In this document: in pieces, positions 35,101 to 46,189 of the stretch | Layout: each line of letters opens with the position of its first letter | Position numbering within the stretch: position 1 is the first letter of the stretch | NCBI GenBank assembly: GCA_032158125.1 | Contig: JASKOT010000018.1 | Span: 186,001 to 250,000, forward strand | Source: Papiliotrema nemorosa | Lineage: Eukaryota > Basidiomycota > Tremellomycetes > Tremellales > Rhynchogastremaceae | Direction of reading: 5' to 3' | Length of the DNA: 64,000 nucleotides | The notes under the pieces: generated by a model | Seen by the model: only the letters and a program-made list of their open reading frames with translations | Databases searched by the model: none | Told to the model about the DNA's origin: nothing | Translations under genes and position numbers: made by a program

Positions 35101-35240
35101 ACGGGGGTATCTGGACTGGCGGTAGACGACGGTACAGTGGTGGTCACTGGAGTGGGCGAGAAGCTGCTCGAGGCATTCTGAGCAGCAGCTCCAGCGCCCA
35201 ACAGACCAATCAAGAAAGGTAGACGTATCAAGGACAACAT
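32119..35240 (-). CDS. Secreted GH37 trehalase
   Basis: Eighteen exons from high to low: 35069-35240, 34982-35025, 34892-34936, 34834-34848, 34680-34778, 34493-34629, 34336-34411, 34186-34287, 34098-34126, 34011-34053, 33897-33965, 33735-33848, 33450-33689, 33204-33400, 32913-33154, 32637-32862, 32452-32587, 32119-32391; 752 residues. Hydrolyses trehalose to two glucoses. A signal peptide (LSLIRLPFLIGLLGAGAAAQ) and many N-glycosylation sequons indicate secretion. Trehalase signature 1 is PGGRYREIYYWD (190-201). The ESGIDYSIRW block holds probable catalytic Asp352, and signature 2 is NWDFPNSWPPH (529-539). EYTVQIGFGWTNGVVL is near the end. A 15-nt exon encodes TFVDK. The catalytic block reads Ile-Asp-Tyr where Trp-Asp-Phe is common. 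Confidence 0.92.
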
Positions 35241-35747
35241 GGTGGGTGAAACGAGGGGGACCACGAGAATGTCACTCGGGGCAGCTTCTTATACCAGTAT
35301 TCTGCATCGAGCTTCGGTAGAGGTCTTGGCCTTGCGGACTCGACCTCACCCGGGAAAGCGGCATGCTGTCATCGATCTCTCAATAATTGCCTTTACCCGA
35401 AGAGTACCTTTCGGCAGTCGTCGCAGTCCATCTATGCCTCACCACGGCTTGCCTTGTATGCATGAGGGACTGACCCTGCTTGTCTATTGGCAGAAGGGAA
35501 CGAGGGCCCGGAAAGTCAGCTGTCTCCGAAAATCGAATGGGTGGAGACCAGAGACAAGTTGACGTCATTTCTCGAACTCGGATCCATTTTATGCCAGAAG
35601 CGCATTTCGGATCCGACTGCCTGCATCGCCGGATATACTCACGTGATTCAAAAGGAGATTAGGACAACTCCGCTGAAATCTTGAGATTTCCAGGTCAACT
35701 TGTGCTAGTCCAGATACTCTAAAGCTCTCGTCGATCCCCCCTTCAAG
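35241..35747. promoter_or_regulatory. Divergent region between trehalase and RRP7
   Basis: About 507 bp carrying both promoters. An AGGGG (stress-response-like) pentamer lies within about 20 bp of the trehalase start; whether it acts is unknown. No exon recognised. Confidence 0.4.
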
Positions 35748-36919
35748 ATGCCAAAAGCAGGCCCATCTTCAACCTCTGCATCCAGCAAAAAGGTCCCCAA
35801 GAAATCAAATTTAGCCCCAACGTCCACGTCAAAGCTGTACTCTTCATTCCTCCCTATCCCCCTCTCCATCCGTTCGCCCATTCCTATCCCTTCGTCCTCC
35901 TCGAAACCGGTCACTCATACTCTGCATCACATCTTTATCCGGCCCGATGTGATCAAATCCACTTCCGAGGAAGAAGGCAGAAGATTATTCGTGGTGAATC
36001 TACCTATCGACATTACCGAGCGTGACCTTCGTGTCATCTTTGGGCGATGGGGAGTGATCGAGTCGGTAGACTTCACCGGGGGGGACGAGGGCAATGTACT
36101 CGAACGTGCAGTGATTGAATCTTTGGACGATGAAGAGTCGGACGAGTCCTCGAGCGAGAACGAGGACGAGCAGATCGAGGAGGAGGAGCAGGAAGGTCGA
36201 CCGGAAGCGACGTTTCAAGGTGATTTGAAACAATCTGGACGTCGTAGAGATCGTAGGAGACGAAATCGACTTCCACCTTCTGTCCCAGAGATCACACCTC
36301 TTCCATCCCTCAACCCCCGTTCTACAACGCTGGGGAAGAGTGGACTGCGTAATGCCCATATTACGTACCTCGACACTCTGCCCGTCACTCGCGCTATGGC
36401 CCACACCGGAGTAATTACTCTCGATCAATACAACAAATCCGAGCCGGCCGGGCTAAGCTTTTATCTCGACCTTCACTCTTCTCTCCGACCCACACTCTCC
36501 GCCGTCAAAGAGTTTGCGGATAGCTCCATGGCTAGATTTGACCACTTACAATCGCTGCTTCTCTCTTCTCGAGCCAAGAAACAAGGCGCGGGAGCGTTAG
36601 TGGACGAAGATGGGTTCACGGTCGTGGTCAGGGGAGGAAGGTACGGACGAACAGGTGGGAGAGGAAAGGGCGTGGCCGCTGTTGGTGTGGCAACAAAGGG
36701 CTTCAAGGGAGATGGAGTCAAGGGTAAAGGCGCACAGGAACTACCCAACTTTTACAAGTTCCAACAAGTAGACCAAAGGCGTCAAGGTAAATATCACTCG
36801 TAGTGTCATTGTTTGTTCTGAGCTAACGCTTAGATCTCGCAAAATTACGTGCCAAATTTGAGCAAGACAAGGCCAAGGTAGAAGAGATGAAGAGGACCAA
36901 GCGATTCAAGCCGTACTAG
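35748..36919 (+). CDS. RRP7: Ribosomal RNA processing protein RRP7
   Basis: Two exons: 35748-36786 and 36834-36919, 374 residues. Component of the UTP-C/CURI complex for 18S rRNA maturation in the nucleolus. An RRM-like N-terminal domain contains RRLFVVNLPIDITERDLRVIF. An acidic insert (DDEESDESSSENEDE) and a basic stretch follow. The C-terminus has the Rrp7 hallmark DEDGFTVVVRGG and the helical tail ELPNFYKFQQ ... LAKLRAKFEQDKAKVEEMK ending RFKPY. The 47-bp intron restores that tail, which is needed for the identification. Confidence 0.92.
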
Positions 36920-37045
36920 GCGTCCTCTCATGATATTGTGTATGCATTAGGCTCTCCGCTGTTCCACTGCCATGAAACGCAGATAATAGCTGTACCGCGT
37001 CTACCGATGTAAATTGCCTCTCCAGACTTGGTACGCTCCTTCGGT

Positions 37046-38385
37046 TCAAGCTTTATCCGCATTCTTCGACGCGTTGGTTTGATCAATCTTTTTCGCCCTC
37101 AGTCCGGCTTGCTCCACTGCACGGGTAACGTCCAATACCTCTAATGGCCGTAGATCAAACTGCTTGGCCAGCATGGGTATTTGGTTGGTTCCCAACAAGA
37201 GGCTAGGATGCCTTGGAGCCGGTCCGGTTGTAGCAGATGTCGAAGGGGTCGGTGAAGATTCCTTCTTGCCGTCAAATACCATGGAGTCAGGAGTGGCTGT
37301 TCCATCGGGAGCACCGGGAGTTTCTCCTTTAGCCTGTTTGACCAATTCCCCAGCCGCAGCATTGGCCGTATCGACATCCTTGCCGGTGCTCGATATCGAT
37401 GTGACTCCCTTGGAGGCGGTAGAATCTGGCGCCTTGTTTTCGGATCCTGGAGGAGCTACAACCACGCCTTTTGCCTTGTACACCGCGTCCAACTCTTTTG
37501 AGGGTTTCTCAACGATCATACCCAGTTGTAACAGCTGTTCGAGGTACAGAGCCCCTCTCCAAGCTTTGTAATGTGACCAAGCTCGCCACAGGACGTAGAA
37601 GAGCGGGAAATTGGGCAAGACAGGAATGATGGCGAACGGCCATGTGAGGGGTGACCTAAGAGGTCAGCCCGACTCGGGATGTGGGAGGAGGGACTAACGC
37701 TATTATAGACCTCCACATCATCTTTCGGTGGTATGGTATCCTGTGAATCAAGAAACGGTGAAGTTTCGGTATCAGGGTAGGTAATGGTTTGTCCTCGAAG
37801 GTCGGCTTCAACAGGGGAATCTACCTTGTCAGCCACTATAGGTCCGTATCACTCGGAGGCCACATCGTCCCCAGATCGCAAGTTTGACCATGTACTCACC
37901 TCAATCTTCTGTTGCTCTGCCTCCTTGCCCTTTTCTGCAATCTTGACACCCTGACCCTCGTGTATCGCCTTTAAGGCCCACTCTTCATACTCAATCTTAT
38001 CCATCAATCCCTCTCCTTTCTTGTAAAACCAATAGAGAACAGATTTCGGATCCTTCTCTCCAAGTTTATACCATACGTCGCTGGCCTTGTCTAGGGCTTT
38101 CTGGGTATATGAAGGCGGACCTGATTCGGCAGATGGATCAGGTTGCACGACTTGGAATAGCATGAGCGGTGTCGAGGCCGGCTTTGTGGATCCAACATCT
38201 GTTGCAGAGGACGATGAAGCGGGGTAAGGAGTTGTGGAGGGTGCAGAGTCGGGGACCGTTGGTGGAGCAGAGGAAGAGCTGGGAGGGTGAGGAGGTAATG
38301 CTCGAGGCAGTCGAGCTAATGGGAGAGCGAGGATCCGGAATGGTCTCGAAGCTCTGGGAGCGGCAGCCTTGACTGCACTCGACAT
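37046..38385 (-). CDS. Mitochondrial K+/H+ exchange-related protein
   Basis: Three exons: 37900-38385, 37699-37820, 37046-37655, 405 residues. The N-terminus is Ala/Pro/Arg-rich and could be a presequence. The core has ALDKASDVWYKLGEKDPKSVLYWFY, GLMDKIEYEEWALKAI and a later hydrophobic pair around TWPFAIIPVLPNFPLFYVLW. This is the pattern of the fungal Mit_KHE1 family (YDL183C-like), linked to K+/H+ exchange of the inner membrane. The C-terminal ~150 residues are low-complexity. Assignment is by pattern memory and moderate. Confidence 0.75.
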
Positions 38386-38647
38386 GGTAGGTGAGGCTTC
38401 TGATTCAGTGGCACTCTTCGTGGTTTGTTGCTGGTGCTCTCGTCGTTGTCGTGGAGGCTCGGGTCACAGTTGAAAGGAATGAGGTGTTGTCTTCCAGTCG
38501 AGATTGGCCGAAACGGTGACTGACGCTTGTCAAATCCTGCCGATCTCGTTTGGCCCCCCCTTCTCACCCGCGGACGTCATTCTCTCATTAGCCACGGTGA
38601 TACTGATTCCTCTTCATGCATCATATACATTCACGAGGCCAGGTATC
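38386..38647. promoter_or_regulatory. Divergent promoter region
   Basis: 262 bp between the starts of the K+/H+ exchange-related gene and the small membrane-protein gene. Includes a run of seven C. No exon recognised. Confidence 0.4.
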
Positions 38648-39273
38648 ATGAGCACAAGCAAGAATGCCGAGCCACCAGCTGCGCCCCCCTCGTCAACTCG
38701 ACTAGAAAAGGTCAAGACAAATGCGGCCTACCTCGCTCTGGGCAGCAAAGCCGCTCAGGCCCCATCTTCTTTGGCCACAAGGTCGGCTCTTACCACAACC
38801 CGGTGGGTCAGAGCTCAAAAGCTTTACTGGCTTGGATCTGGGACAGGACTGAACAGCACAGATATGTGATCAAATACGCTATCAGGCGTATACTGCGTTA
38901 CGCCAAGTATGCAGCTGTAGGCGCCGTTGTAGCTGCACTGGGAGGTACCCTTCTCGGTACATTAGGCTCGGGGATCGCTTTCTTCGCTGCACCAAGTTTG
39001 GGAGTAGGCATGGGTATCGGAGTCATCACAGCTATTGCCAAAGTGAGCAAGGGACCTCGAGTCCGGATTTTTAAACCAAAACGCCAGGCTGACATGCAGT
39101 TCGGTTGGAGGCATAGAGGTAATCACTTCCGTGGAGGCGCTTTTGAACGGATGAAGAAGAGAGCGCACGAGGGTAGAGATGGGGGCGCAGACGAGGCGAT
39201 GGATGCAAAGGAAGATGAGGCGCGCCTCAAGCAGAGATATAAAGCACGAGAGGACGTGTGGATGAGGTCTTAG
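38648..39273 (+). CDS. Small glycine-rich membrane protein, unknown
   Basis: Three exons: 38648-38710, 38746-39042, 39100-39273, 177 residues. The 35-bp first intron is needed to join the ATG to the conserved-looking block GSYHNPVGQSSKALLAWIW. A basic segment (RYVIKYAIRRILRYAKY) precedes a Gly/Ala-rich hydrophobic stretch of about 45 residues (VGAVVAALGGTLLGTLG), long enough for one or two membrane passes. The soluble end is highly charged (FERMKKRAHEGRDGG). Small size, basic start and Gly-rich helices suggest a mitochondrial inner-membrane protein, but this is inference. No named family recognised. Confidence 0.65.
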
Positions 39274-39622
39274 TGGAACCTAGTAGTCCAGAGTAAGAAG
39301 TCGGACGTGGTAATAAACAGAATGATCCTCGTCAGGCGGGATGCTTTGTCGAGGGTTGCAGGACTCAATCCAACGCTCATGCGAGTTGCAACCGAGGAAA
39401 TGACAAGCAGGACGATTGCTATCCGATTCGAGAGTTTGACGATATGCTATCCCGTGTCGAACCCTCCACTACGCAAAAATCATCTTCTCAGATTGTTGTA
39501 TCGTTCAGTATCGCTTCGAACTGTATCCGCTCCTCGTTGCCAAGCATGCCCATGATATCTGCATCCACTCGTCGAAGAAACAAATACACCTAGAATAGAA
39601 ACCCCTCTGCGAGAATCTCCAT

Positions 39623-40175
39623 CTAGTGACCGGCTTGTCGTCGTTGCTCCTGGATGACCGACGAGAGCTCCTCAACCTTTCGCTTGGATCGCAAGAGTGT
39701 ACCGAGCTGGTTCCGTCAGCACCAGAATAACCCGACCCGACCCCAACTGAGACCGTCCGGGGCAGATTTCGAATCCCACTCACTCTCTTCTTGGTGAGCT
39801 TCTTGGCCTTCTTGTCCTTGGAGTTCCTCAGCAACTCCATGACTCGCTTCTCGTAAGGGGAGAATCCAGCAACCTCTCGGATGACAGACTTGACGAAAGT
39901 CTTCTTCTCCCTAGAAACGTCAGGTTAATCCTCTTCTTTCTTGTTGAAATCGACGCACGATTTGACACCCTTCTTGTGGGAAGGCTTGACAGCTCGGGGG
40001 ATGGTGGTGGTTGGGTGACCTCGGTTGAGTCCGGATCGGAGGTCTAGGTAGTTAGCACCACGAAAAACTGGCATAAATTCGTCTCTTTGAGCGCTCGTTC
40101 TCCTTGATTCCTCTTTGTCTTATGCATCCACGCTCAACTGTTGGGATCGTACTCACTGGATCGTGCGGCAACCAT
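39623..40175 (-). CDS. RPL36: 60S ribosomal protein eL36
   Basis: Four exons: 40157-40175, 39959-40043, 39784-39910, 39623-39706, 104 residues, normal length. Spliced protein has [60 protein letters not shown] in separate exons and ends RRQAGH, all typical of eL36. Introns of 113, 48 and 77 bp are longer than most in this window, as often seen in fungal ribosomal protein genes. Confidence 0.95.
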
Positions 40176-40924
40176 TTTGGATCTGTTGAGCGGAAGAGGT
40201 GAAAATGTAAACGTCGACAGTGGTCAAATTGTACAAAGTTGAATGGGTGATGGTTTGATGTCGAAAATGGGATATGTTTAGCGAGAATTGATTTGATTCA
40301 GATAGGAAGACTAGGTCAGCATGGATCTTACGAGTCGCTGTCGACGAAGTGTACGCACGAGATGAGGTGTTTTGAAGGATGAAGAGAGAAGCAGTAGATT
40401 TCGACGCTTGAGGATGGTCCACACGACGGCGAGCACAGCCAGGGGGGAGGGAGAGGGGGAGGGGAGGGAGCAGATTTCGCCAGTCGGGATTATGACACTA
40501 TAATACCGCAAAAATTGAATGTGGCACAAAATTCCCTTGCCACCCCACTAAACAGCGCTGCGGCGATCACCGTTCAATCCTGGCATCTTCAACTCTCCCA
40601 CGGTGTGGATCCCTCCGCCTGCTACCCCTTCAAACCCATGCAACTATTCTGCTCTTCTCTCTTTACACATACCAACCCCGGCTACTCATGAGCGCGAATT
40701 AGCACCTACCAAAAACACACCACGTTCAAGCGTCTCAATGGCGTCGGAGGAGATCAAAGATAGTTTGCGCCTGTTTATAATACTTCTCTCACGGCGAATC
40801 GGACGGGTCTCTCTCGAGAGACTCGCTCGATCTAGGTGGAGGGGTTTCGCTTAGGGCTCACAATCGTCCATTTTTTGTGGCATGAATACATCATAAGGGA
40901 CGTTGCGTTGGAAGTCTGCCATCG
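40176..40924. promoter_or_regulatory. RPL36 upstream region
   Basis: 749 bp between RPL36 and the F-box gene stop. A G-rich tract with AGGGGGGAGGG-like runs lies at about 40440-40470 and would be a pyrimidine tract on the RPL36 strand. No gene supported. Confidence 0.45.
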
Positions 40925-42533
40925 CTATGAACTGATATATCTCTCCAAGACAACCCAGGCTCTCTCGGGGAGTCGCATCTCCCTGCCAGGTTTGGGTATA
41001 CCGCCAAGCAACGTGTAGATCTGCTGAAGGATATTCAAAGGTATCAACTGACCCCGAAAGTCTGTCCAATCTTGCCAGATGCGGTGCTTCCGCTCAAGGT
41101 TGATCTTTGCGGACCCGTCCTTGATCCATCGACCCTCGCAAAAGGTATGTGGGGCCAAAACTCGGATATGTGTGAGGCTCTCACCGGCCCGCGTAAAAGT
41201 ACGAATCAACACTCGATCCTGCGGTTGACCATGCAATTCGAAGCTTTTCGGAGATTCGATCTGGACCAAGCGTGGGGCAGCATCAAGCATCTCGATGATT
41301 TTCGGAGGTATATGAGCCGCTGGGATGGGTGTTGGCAGATCCGAAAGCTCGCGCACAATTTGCACAGGCGATGAGTCCGATCCCCGATTCTTGATCAAGA
41401 TCAACCTCTTGCATCGAGGGAAACCGGGAATCACCAGGTCCTAGACGTCAGCATGCGGACATGCATAGTACGATTGCACTTACGGTCAAGCGCAACACGG
41501 GCGGATAGTCGGCCTGAATACCCAATGTCCTAACCTTGGTGAACCGATCTACTTGCAGCACCGGCTCCGCCGTCAAAGTCGTCCCGATACGTAGGGCAGA
41601 CGGACCACCTGGGAGTCCCGGAGTCGGGACGGTGATGCTCCGCTCCGGCTCGAGAGCCGTCTTTGGCAAAATCAAGTTGATCATCCCCTTCCTTTCTGAC
41701 AATGCCTTGCCTATTGGATCCCCTTCACTCGGTCTCCAAAAACCGGACCAGCTGAAAATTGACACCGAGGTCAACTTGGCACTTTCCTTGATGATCTGTG
41801 CGATTACTTTTTCTTCTCGCTTCGAAATTGTCTCGATGGTCAATGACCTCAACTCTGACATTGAGAGCGTCATGTCGTGCTCTGGTTCCGCCCGTTGGAC
41901 AGTGGTCAGAATTGTCAAGTTGCGCACGTTGGGGGCGAGAGCGACCGCTAGAGAGAGACCACACCCCCATCCAGGTCCCAAGATCACGACGAGCTTCTCG
42001 ACAGCCCGCAGAGTACCCATAGAAGTGAAGCTCCTCGATATCTCTGATCTCGATTTGATCTGGGATGCGTCTATATAGATCTCCTTGACGTGTTTACGGC
42101 GTGAAGGTCGAGCAGAGAACACCTGCTTAAAGTATCGCAGACACCCTTGTAGGATATCAGGCGAGTTGATCGCGGTATAGAAAGGGTTATCCGACGGATT
42201 GGTCAAACGCCATTCCACCATATCTCGTTGGTACAGCGGATCGCCGTAATGTTTTGCCCATTCCAGCGCTTTAGCGGAAGGTCGATACCTGACATGCGGC
42301 AGATCTGGTTCACTTTGATAGCCACCCCCAGCAGATTGATATAGCAAAGGCAGTATTCTGTAAAGGCGCGACTCGCCCGCGTCGACTAGCACTCGGCAGG
42401 TGAGCGCGAGAGATAGAGCATCGCGCTCGTCTAGGTAGCTCGCAATATGCTGGGTTATAGACAGTGGCAGTTGATCCAGTCGTACATCGCTCGTCGACGA
42501 GAGGTTGGCATCAGAGGGCTCCGCATCGACCAT
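40925..42533 (-). CDS. F-box protein, unknown target
   Basis: Two exons: 41484-42533 and 40925-41440, 521 residues. Near the N-terminus LDQLPLSITQHIASYLDERDALSLALTC fits an F-box, which would bind Skp1 and make the protein a substrate adaptor of an SCF ubiquitin ligase. The following ~450 residues have spaced hydrophobic strands (VRNLTILTTVQ, LRSLTIETIS) resembling degenerate leucine-rich repeats common in fungal F-box families. Such families expand and diverge quickly, so the target cannot be guessed. The 43-bp intron keeps phase 0. Confidence 0.75.
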
Positions 42534-42655
42534 CGCAACGTCGAGATGTATCGAATGCGAGGTGATAATACAAGGAGTGGGTGACCGGAGCCGTGCCTGA
42601 GATTACCGGAACATCCAAAAGTCAACTGCTTGATTCTTCACTCTTCCTACTCTGT
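42534..42655. promoter_or_regulatory. 122-bp shared divergent promoter
   Basis: The start codons of the F-box gene and of the RnpA-like gene are only 122 bp apart, among the shortest divergent spacers in the window. No motif recognised. Confidence 0.45.
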
Positions 42656-44026
42656 ATGAGCGCCCATCGTCTCGGGCTGCGTTCTGTTCAGAACAGACTA
42701 AGCAGCGTTGCAGGTGGGCCGACCGAATCAACCTAGTGAGCTAAATATTAGATTGCTTGACGATTTGCACACGATGCCCACAACCTCATCCGGCTCATTC
42801 TCAAGGTCCATCTCGACCCCGACTGTTCAGCACATACAGCTCCCGTCTCAAGTCGGATCCACTGCCAGTCCGTCGCCCTCGTCCAGGTCTCCTCTCCTTT
42901 GATCTTCAGTCTCCAGCTCGACCCTCCTCGAAGACGAACCCGACCCGGCGTAATACCGCCCGGAACACCGATTCGCCCGGCACCAAGTCCAAGCGCCCTT
43001 CAGTCTCGAGTGATAACATTCCACCTGCTCCTACACCTAGGAGGACACGAAATTTGATTCAGAGTTTCGAGCAGCCATTTGATGTGCATCCTGGAACGCG
43101 ACAGGATGAAGAGTTCGGCATGAGCCCCTCGGCAATGTCAGGGCATCGAGAAGATGAGGTACCGCTTCTTCCACCTGCGCCCCTGTCCAGTCATATCGAC
43201 AAGTTTCGACCTATCGCACAAAAGGAGGGAGGTAGCTTCGGAAATCCCATAGACACTAATGTCGACATAGGTGGCATGGCAGAGGTGCATAGCCGTTCGA
43301 CCGGAAAGGTGGTAGCCCGTTCGGCAATATCGACCACTCATCCTGCGACCGCGGACCCCAGCCGTCATCTTGGAGATATTGGCCAATATAACGACCTACC
43401 TCCCTACAAAAAATTCAAGCAGATGGCTCACAAGCGTATGGTCAGTTGCCGTTCAGACTTGTCTTGGCGCGGGCGCTGACGCTTAGATCGGATACTCCAA
43501 TGTTCAGCTAGAAAACATCTCCGCTTTCTTCGCTATCAAATCACGACAACACCAGACCCCATACTTCTCCATCAAAGCCGTCTCGGACCATCTCCTTCCG
43601 ACTCCCAAACCTCTTCCATTCCCTGAAGAATACATGCGACCACGTAAAGAGCCGATCATTGTGAAAATGGCATATATAGCCTCCAAAGCCAGAGTTGGCA
43701 AATCTGCCGTACTCCGTAATCGAGCGAGAAGGCGGGTCAAGGTAGCTATGGATCTCGTACTCAATCGAGGGGTTGCTCTGAGGCCGGACGAAGATGGGTG
43801 GGCACTGCCTCGACCTGGTCAGTGGACAAGCTAAAGGAAGAGTTCCCACTGATGAGCAGATATGACTTATATCGTCAATGTGGATCCGAATGCTCTAGAT
43901 GCGCCCATGGAGACTCTCTGCGAGTCTGTTAGCAAAGCGTTCAGGAACCTGCACAAGCCGCCCAGCAAGTCGGAAAGGCCAGCGCCACTAGGGAAGAGCA
44001 AAAGCAGGAAGTTCACCTCGTCATGA
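42656..44026 (+). CDS. Mitochondrial RnpA-like (bacterial RNase P protein-like) protein
   Basis: Four exons: 42656-42713, 42806-43440, 43487-43817, 43860-44026, 396 residues. The N-terminus MSAHRLGLRSVQNRLSS followed by RPRLFSTYSS is a classic mitochondrial presequence with a cleavage-like RLF/ST site; it appears only when the 92-bp first intron is removed. About 200 residues of Ser/Pro/Arg-rich linker follow. The C-terminal domain contains IASKARVGKSAVLRNRARRR (about 295-314), close to the RNR helix of bacterial RNase P protein (SKKVGKAVVRNRxKRxxRE). It then has TYIVNVDPNALDAPMETL, like the last RnpA strand and helix. The fit covers domain order, not just one motif. Assignment still needs a profile search. 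Confidence 0.7.
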
Positions 44027-44108
44027 ATCCCACATCACAGCGCATGCATGCAACGACTATCCTTCGCATCAAGGTACATCTTGACTCGGCCCGATGTACG
44101 AATCAACC

Positions 44109-44926
44109 CTACATCCTCCTGTTGTATGCCTCCCAATCGTTGTTCCTTCTCTCCTCTTCGGTTTGGGGCTCACGAGCAGTCTCGCTGAGCGCCATCAGAA
44201 GCTCGTCACGCTCATGTTGCGGTAAGAGGCCCGACACACTCGGCCTAGGATGGCTCGTAGGCGCAGACGAGCTGATCAGCGCCCTTTGAGACCACGCCAG
44301 GCGAGTTGGTTGGAACAATCGACGCTGTCTAGGATCTCTTCCTGATGAAACGCCGCCGCGTTGCATGCCCCATTGCAGCGAATGAGACCCTGGCTGGCCG
44401 CTGTACTGAGTCATGTGCGGGACCGCTCGACCTTGATCGTAACAGGATCGCGAACACTGCCAGTCGGTACATCATCCGACATGACTACGTCGCGGTCAAT
44501 CAAAGAAGCAGTAGCGACCGACGAATCCTTGTGGGATGTGTCGAGTTGGAATGCTCCACTTCCCGGTGGATACTCACCATGATACTCCTGCCTATCCCAT
44601 GGGATGTTCCACGGCAGGTCTTTTGACGGCGCCTTTGAGAATCGCACTGGGCTGCATTCGGTTTTGATCTCCTCCACTGGAACAAGTGGCGAGACCGATA
44701 ACTTTGTCGCCCGCGCCGGGGCATAGTGTTGATCAGTCGGCGGATCAGGCTGGTCTCCATCATCGGATTCTCCTTCTGCATCGACGTCGGATCCTGTATC
44801 GCCCTCTGCATCCAGATGATCGTTATACGAAGGCTCCTTCGCGAGCGATTCGTCATTGGCTACTGTACCGACGGATTGCGATACCGCATTGTTCTGGTCG
44901 AAGCAGGATGAGCATTGATCTGCCAT
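44109..44926 (-). CDS. Orphan protein A with LLMALSE/NDW motif
   Basis: Two exons: 44444-44926 and 44109-44405, 259 residues; a 38-bp intron with branch-like TGAC restores phase 0. The first half is acidic (DAEGDTGSDVDAEGES) and contains VTIKVER-like and EEIKTE segments that resemble SUMO sites. The end reads HERDELLMALSETAR ... RNNDWEAYNRRM. The same C-terminal pattern recurs in the orphan at 47041-48042. No known family. Possibly nuclear, judged only by composition. Confidence 0.6.
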
Positions 44927-45229
44927 ATCTTAGAGGATGTGGGGGTTCGGATTACAAAGTTCGAAAATTTAGCTGGAGATTTGGAGCGCGCAGTAAATGA
45001 TACTCTTAGGGAAATGAACCAGCTGCGAAGATTCTCATCAAATCCTGCTTCTGCTGTGCTCTACTTGCAAGGAATGTTTCCCTTTCATAAGCATACAAAC
45101 GTCGATATACCGTATTCATATGAGCTCCAACAGTCAAATGTATCAGAAACTCCTCGCGCGGAGTACGCCCAACCCTTCATCCCACCTGAAACTCGTGACT
45201 ACAGTACAGTATGCAGATCTAGCGGACTT
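44927..45229. other. Spacer between orphan genes A and B
   Basis: About 300 bp, AT-richer than its surroundings, with the promoter of orphan A. No exon supported unless orphan B ends at 45219 through an alternative last intron. Confidence 0.35.
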
Positions 45230-46189
45230 TCAAGGTTTGTCGCTTCTCTCCTCCTGAAATTTTCTCGGTGTCGTTTGACTCGTGTTTCCCCCAGACAAGA
45301 CACGCTTGTTGTGTACTCTCCAAATAGCGCTCACGCTCAGAGACTCGTTTGATCTCACCTTGCTCTCCGAAGATGACGCATCGTCACTTCGGACAGTGTG
45401 CCGGTCAGATCTGTCTTTCTGGTGACAGGCGGTGTCAACACCTCCCGGATGGGTTTGGGACCAGTCCATCAGCTGAGTGGAGACGGGGACTTGCTGCCCG
45501 TGACGCAGTGGTGTGGCCGAGCCTGAAGAGTATAGTCGGGGCATATGATCATCGTCAGATCTCCCCCTTGCGCTGTCTTTGACTGGACACCCGATCGGGT
45601 TGCACGATGAGACTTCGCTGCACTCAGAGTTATTCTGCGAGCCATCTGAATGCGTCGAATATCTGATAGAAGGAAGCATCGTCGATAGGTCCGATGCTGA
45701 AGCAGGCTGGGATAATGCCCCATACTGCCACTGCGCCCGATCAGGAGAGCTGCTATATTGGCTTTCTGTAGCTGTGCGGCTCTCAAACTCCAGTGGAAGT
45801 TGTTTTGAGAGACTAAAGTATCGAGCTTCAGGGCCATTTGTCGTGTATGACGGGAACGCCGACGCAATTGGCGCCTGAGCCCCCCAATGCGTCGCATCGG
45901 GTGGACCAGAGCTGGTGGGCGTGATGCCGTATTGCCACTGACTCATCGTGTCTGGGGCAGTGCCGAGCGATCCTTGATTACAGCCCATACATGGACACGG
46001 GGCGACAATGTTCCCAATGCTACTGTAGTCGAGACTGTTGAACGATTCTTGTCGAGTCATTTTCGGGTCAAAAGAACTTTGGGGATATTGCTCCCCATCA
46101 CGCTCTGCATCGTTCTTCATAATGACGGCTACGCCATGAGCTGCCTGGTCGTGCTGCGTGCAGTCGATGTCCAAAGTGGCTTGGCCCAT
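45230..46189 (-). CDS. Orphan protein B
   Basis: One long open frame of about 319 residues from ATG at 46187-46189; the open frame continues upstream without ATG, so a first exon may be missing. Composition is Ser/Gln/Asp-rich with few charged helices and two copies of a QWQYG tripeptide-rich phrase (MSQWQYGITPTSS and RAQWQYGALSQPA). A donor-like GTGAGA near 45343 could start a terminal intron and shift the C-terminus, ending at 45219. No family recognised. It lies between two orphan paralogues on the same strand but only weakly resembles them. Confidence 0.45.
   Translation of the reverse strand: MGQATLDIDCTQHDQAAHGVAVIMKNDAERDGEQYPQSSFDPKMTRQESFNSLDYSSIGNIVAPCPCMGCNQGSLGTAPDTMSQWQYGITPTSSGPPDATHWGAQAPIASAFPSYTTNGPEARYFSLSKQLPLEFESRTATESQYSSSPDRAQWQYGALSQPASASDLSTMLPSIRYSTHSDGSQNNSECSEVSSCNPIGCPVKDSARGRSDDDHMPRLYSSGSATPLRHGQQVPVSTQLMDWSQTHPGGVDTACHQKDRSDRHTVRSDDASSSESKVRSNESLSVSAIWRVHNKRVLSGGNTSQTTPRKFQEERSDKP

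Noticed and set aside
39760..39785. TTCGAATCC resembling a tRNA T-loop
   Set aside because: It lies in an RPL36 intron and no acceptor stem or cloverleaf could be built around it.
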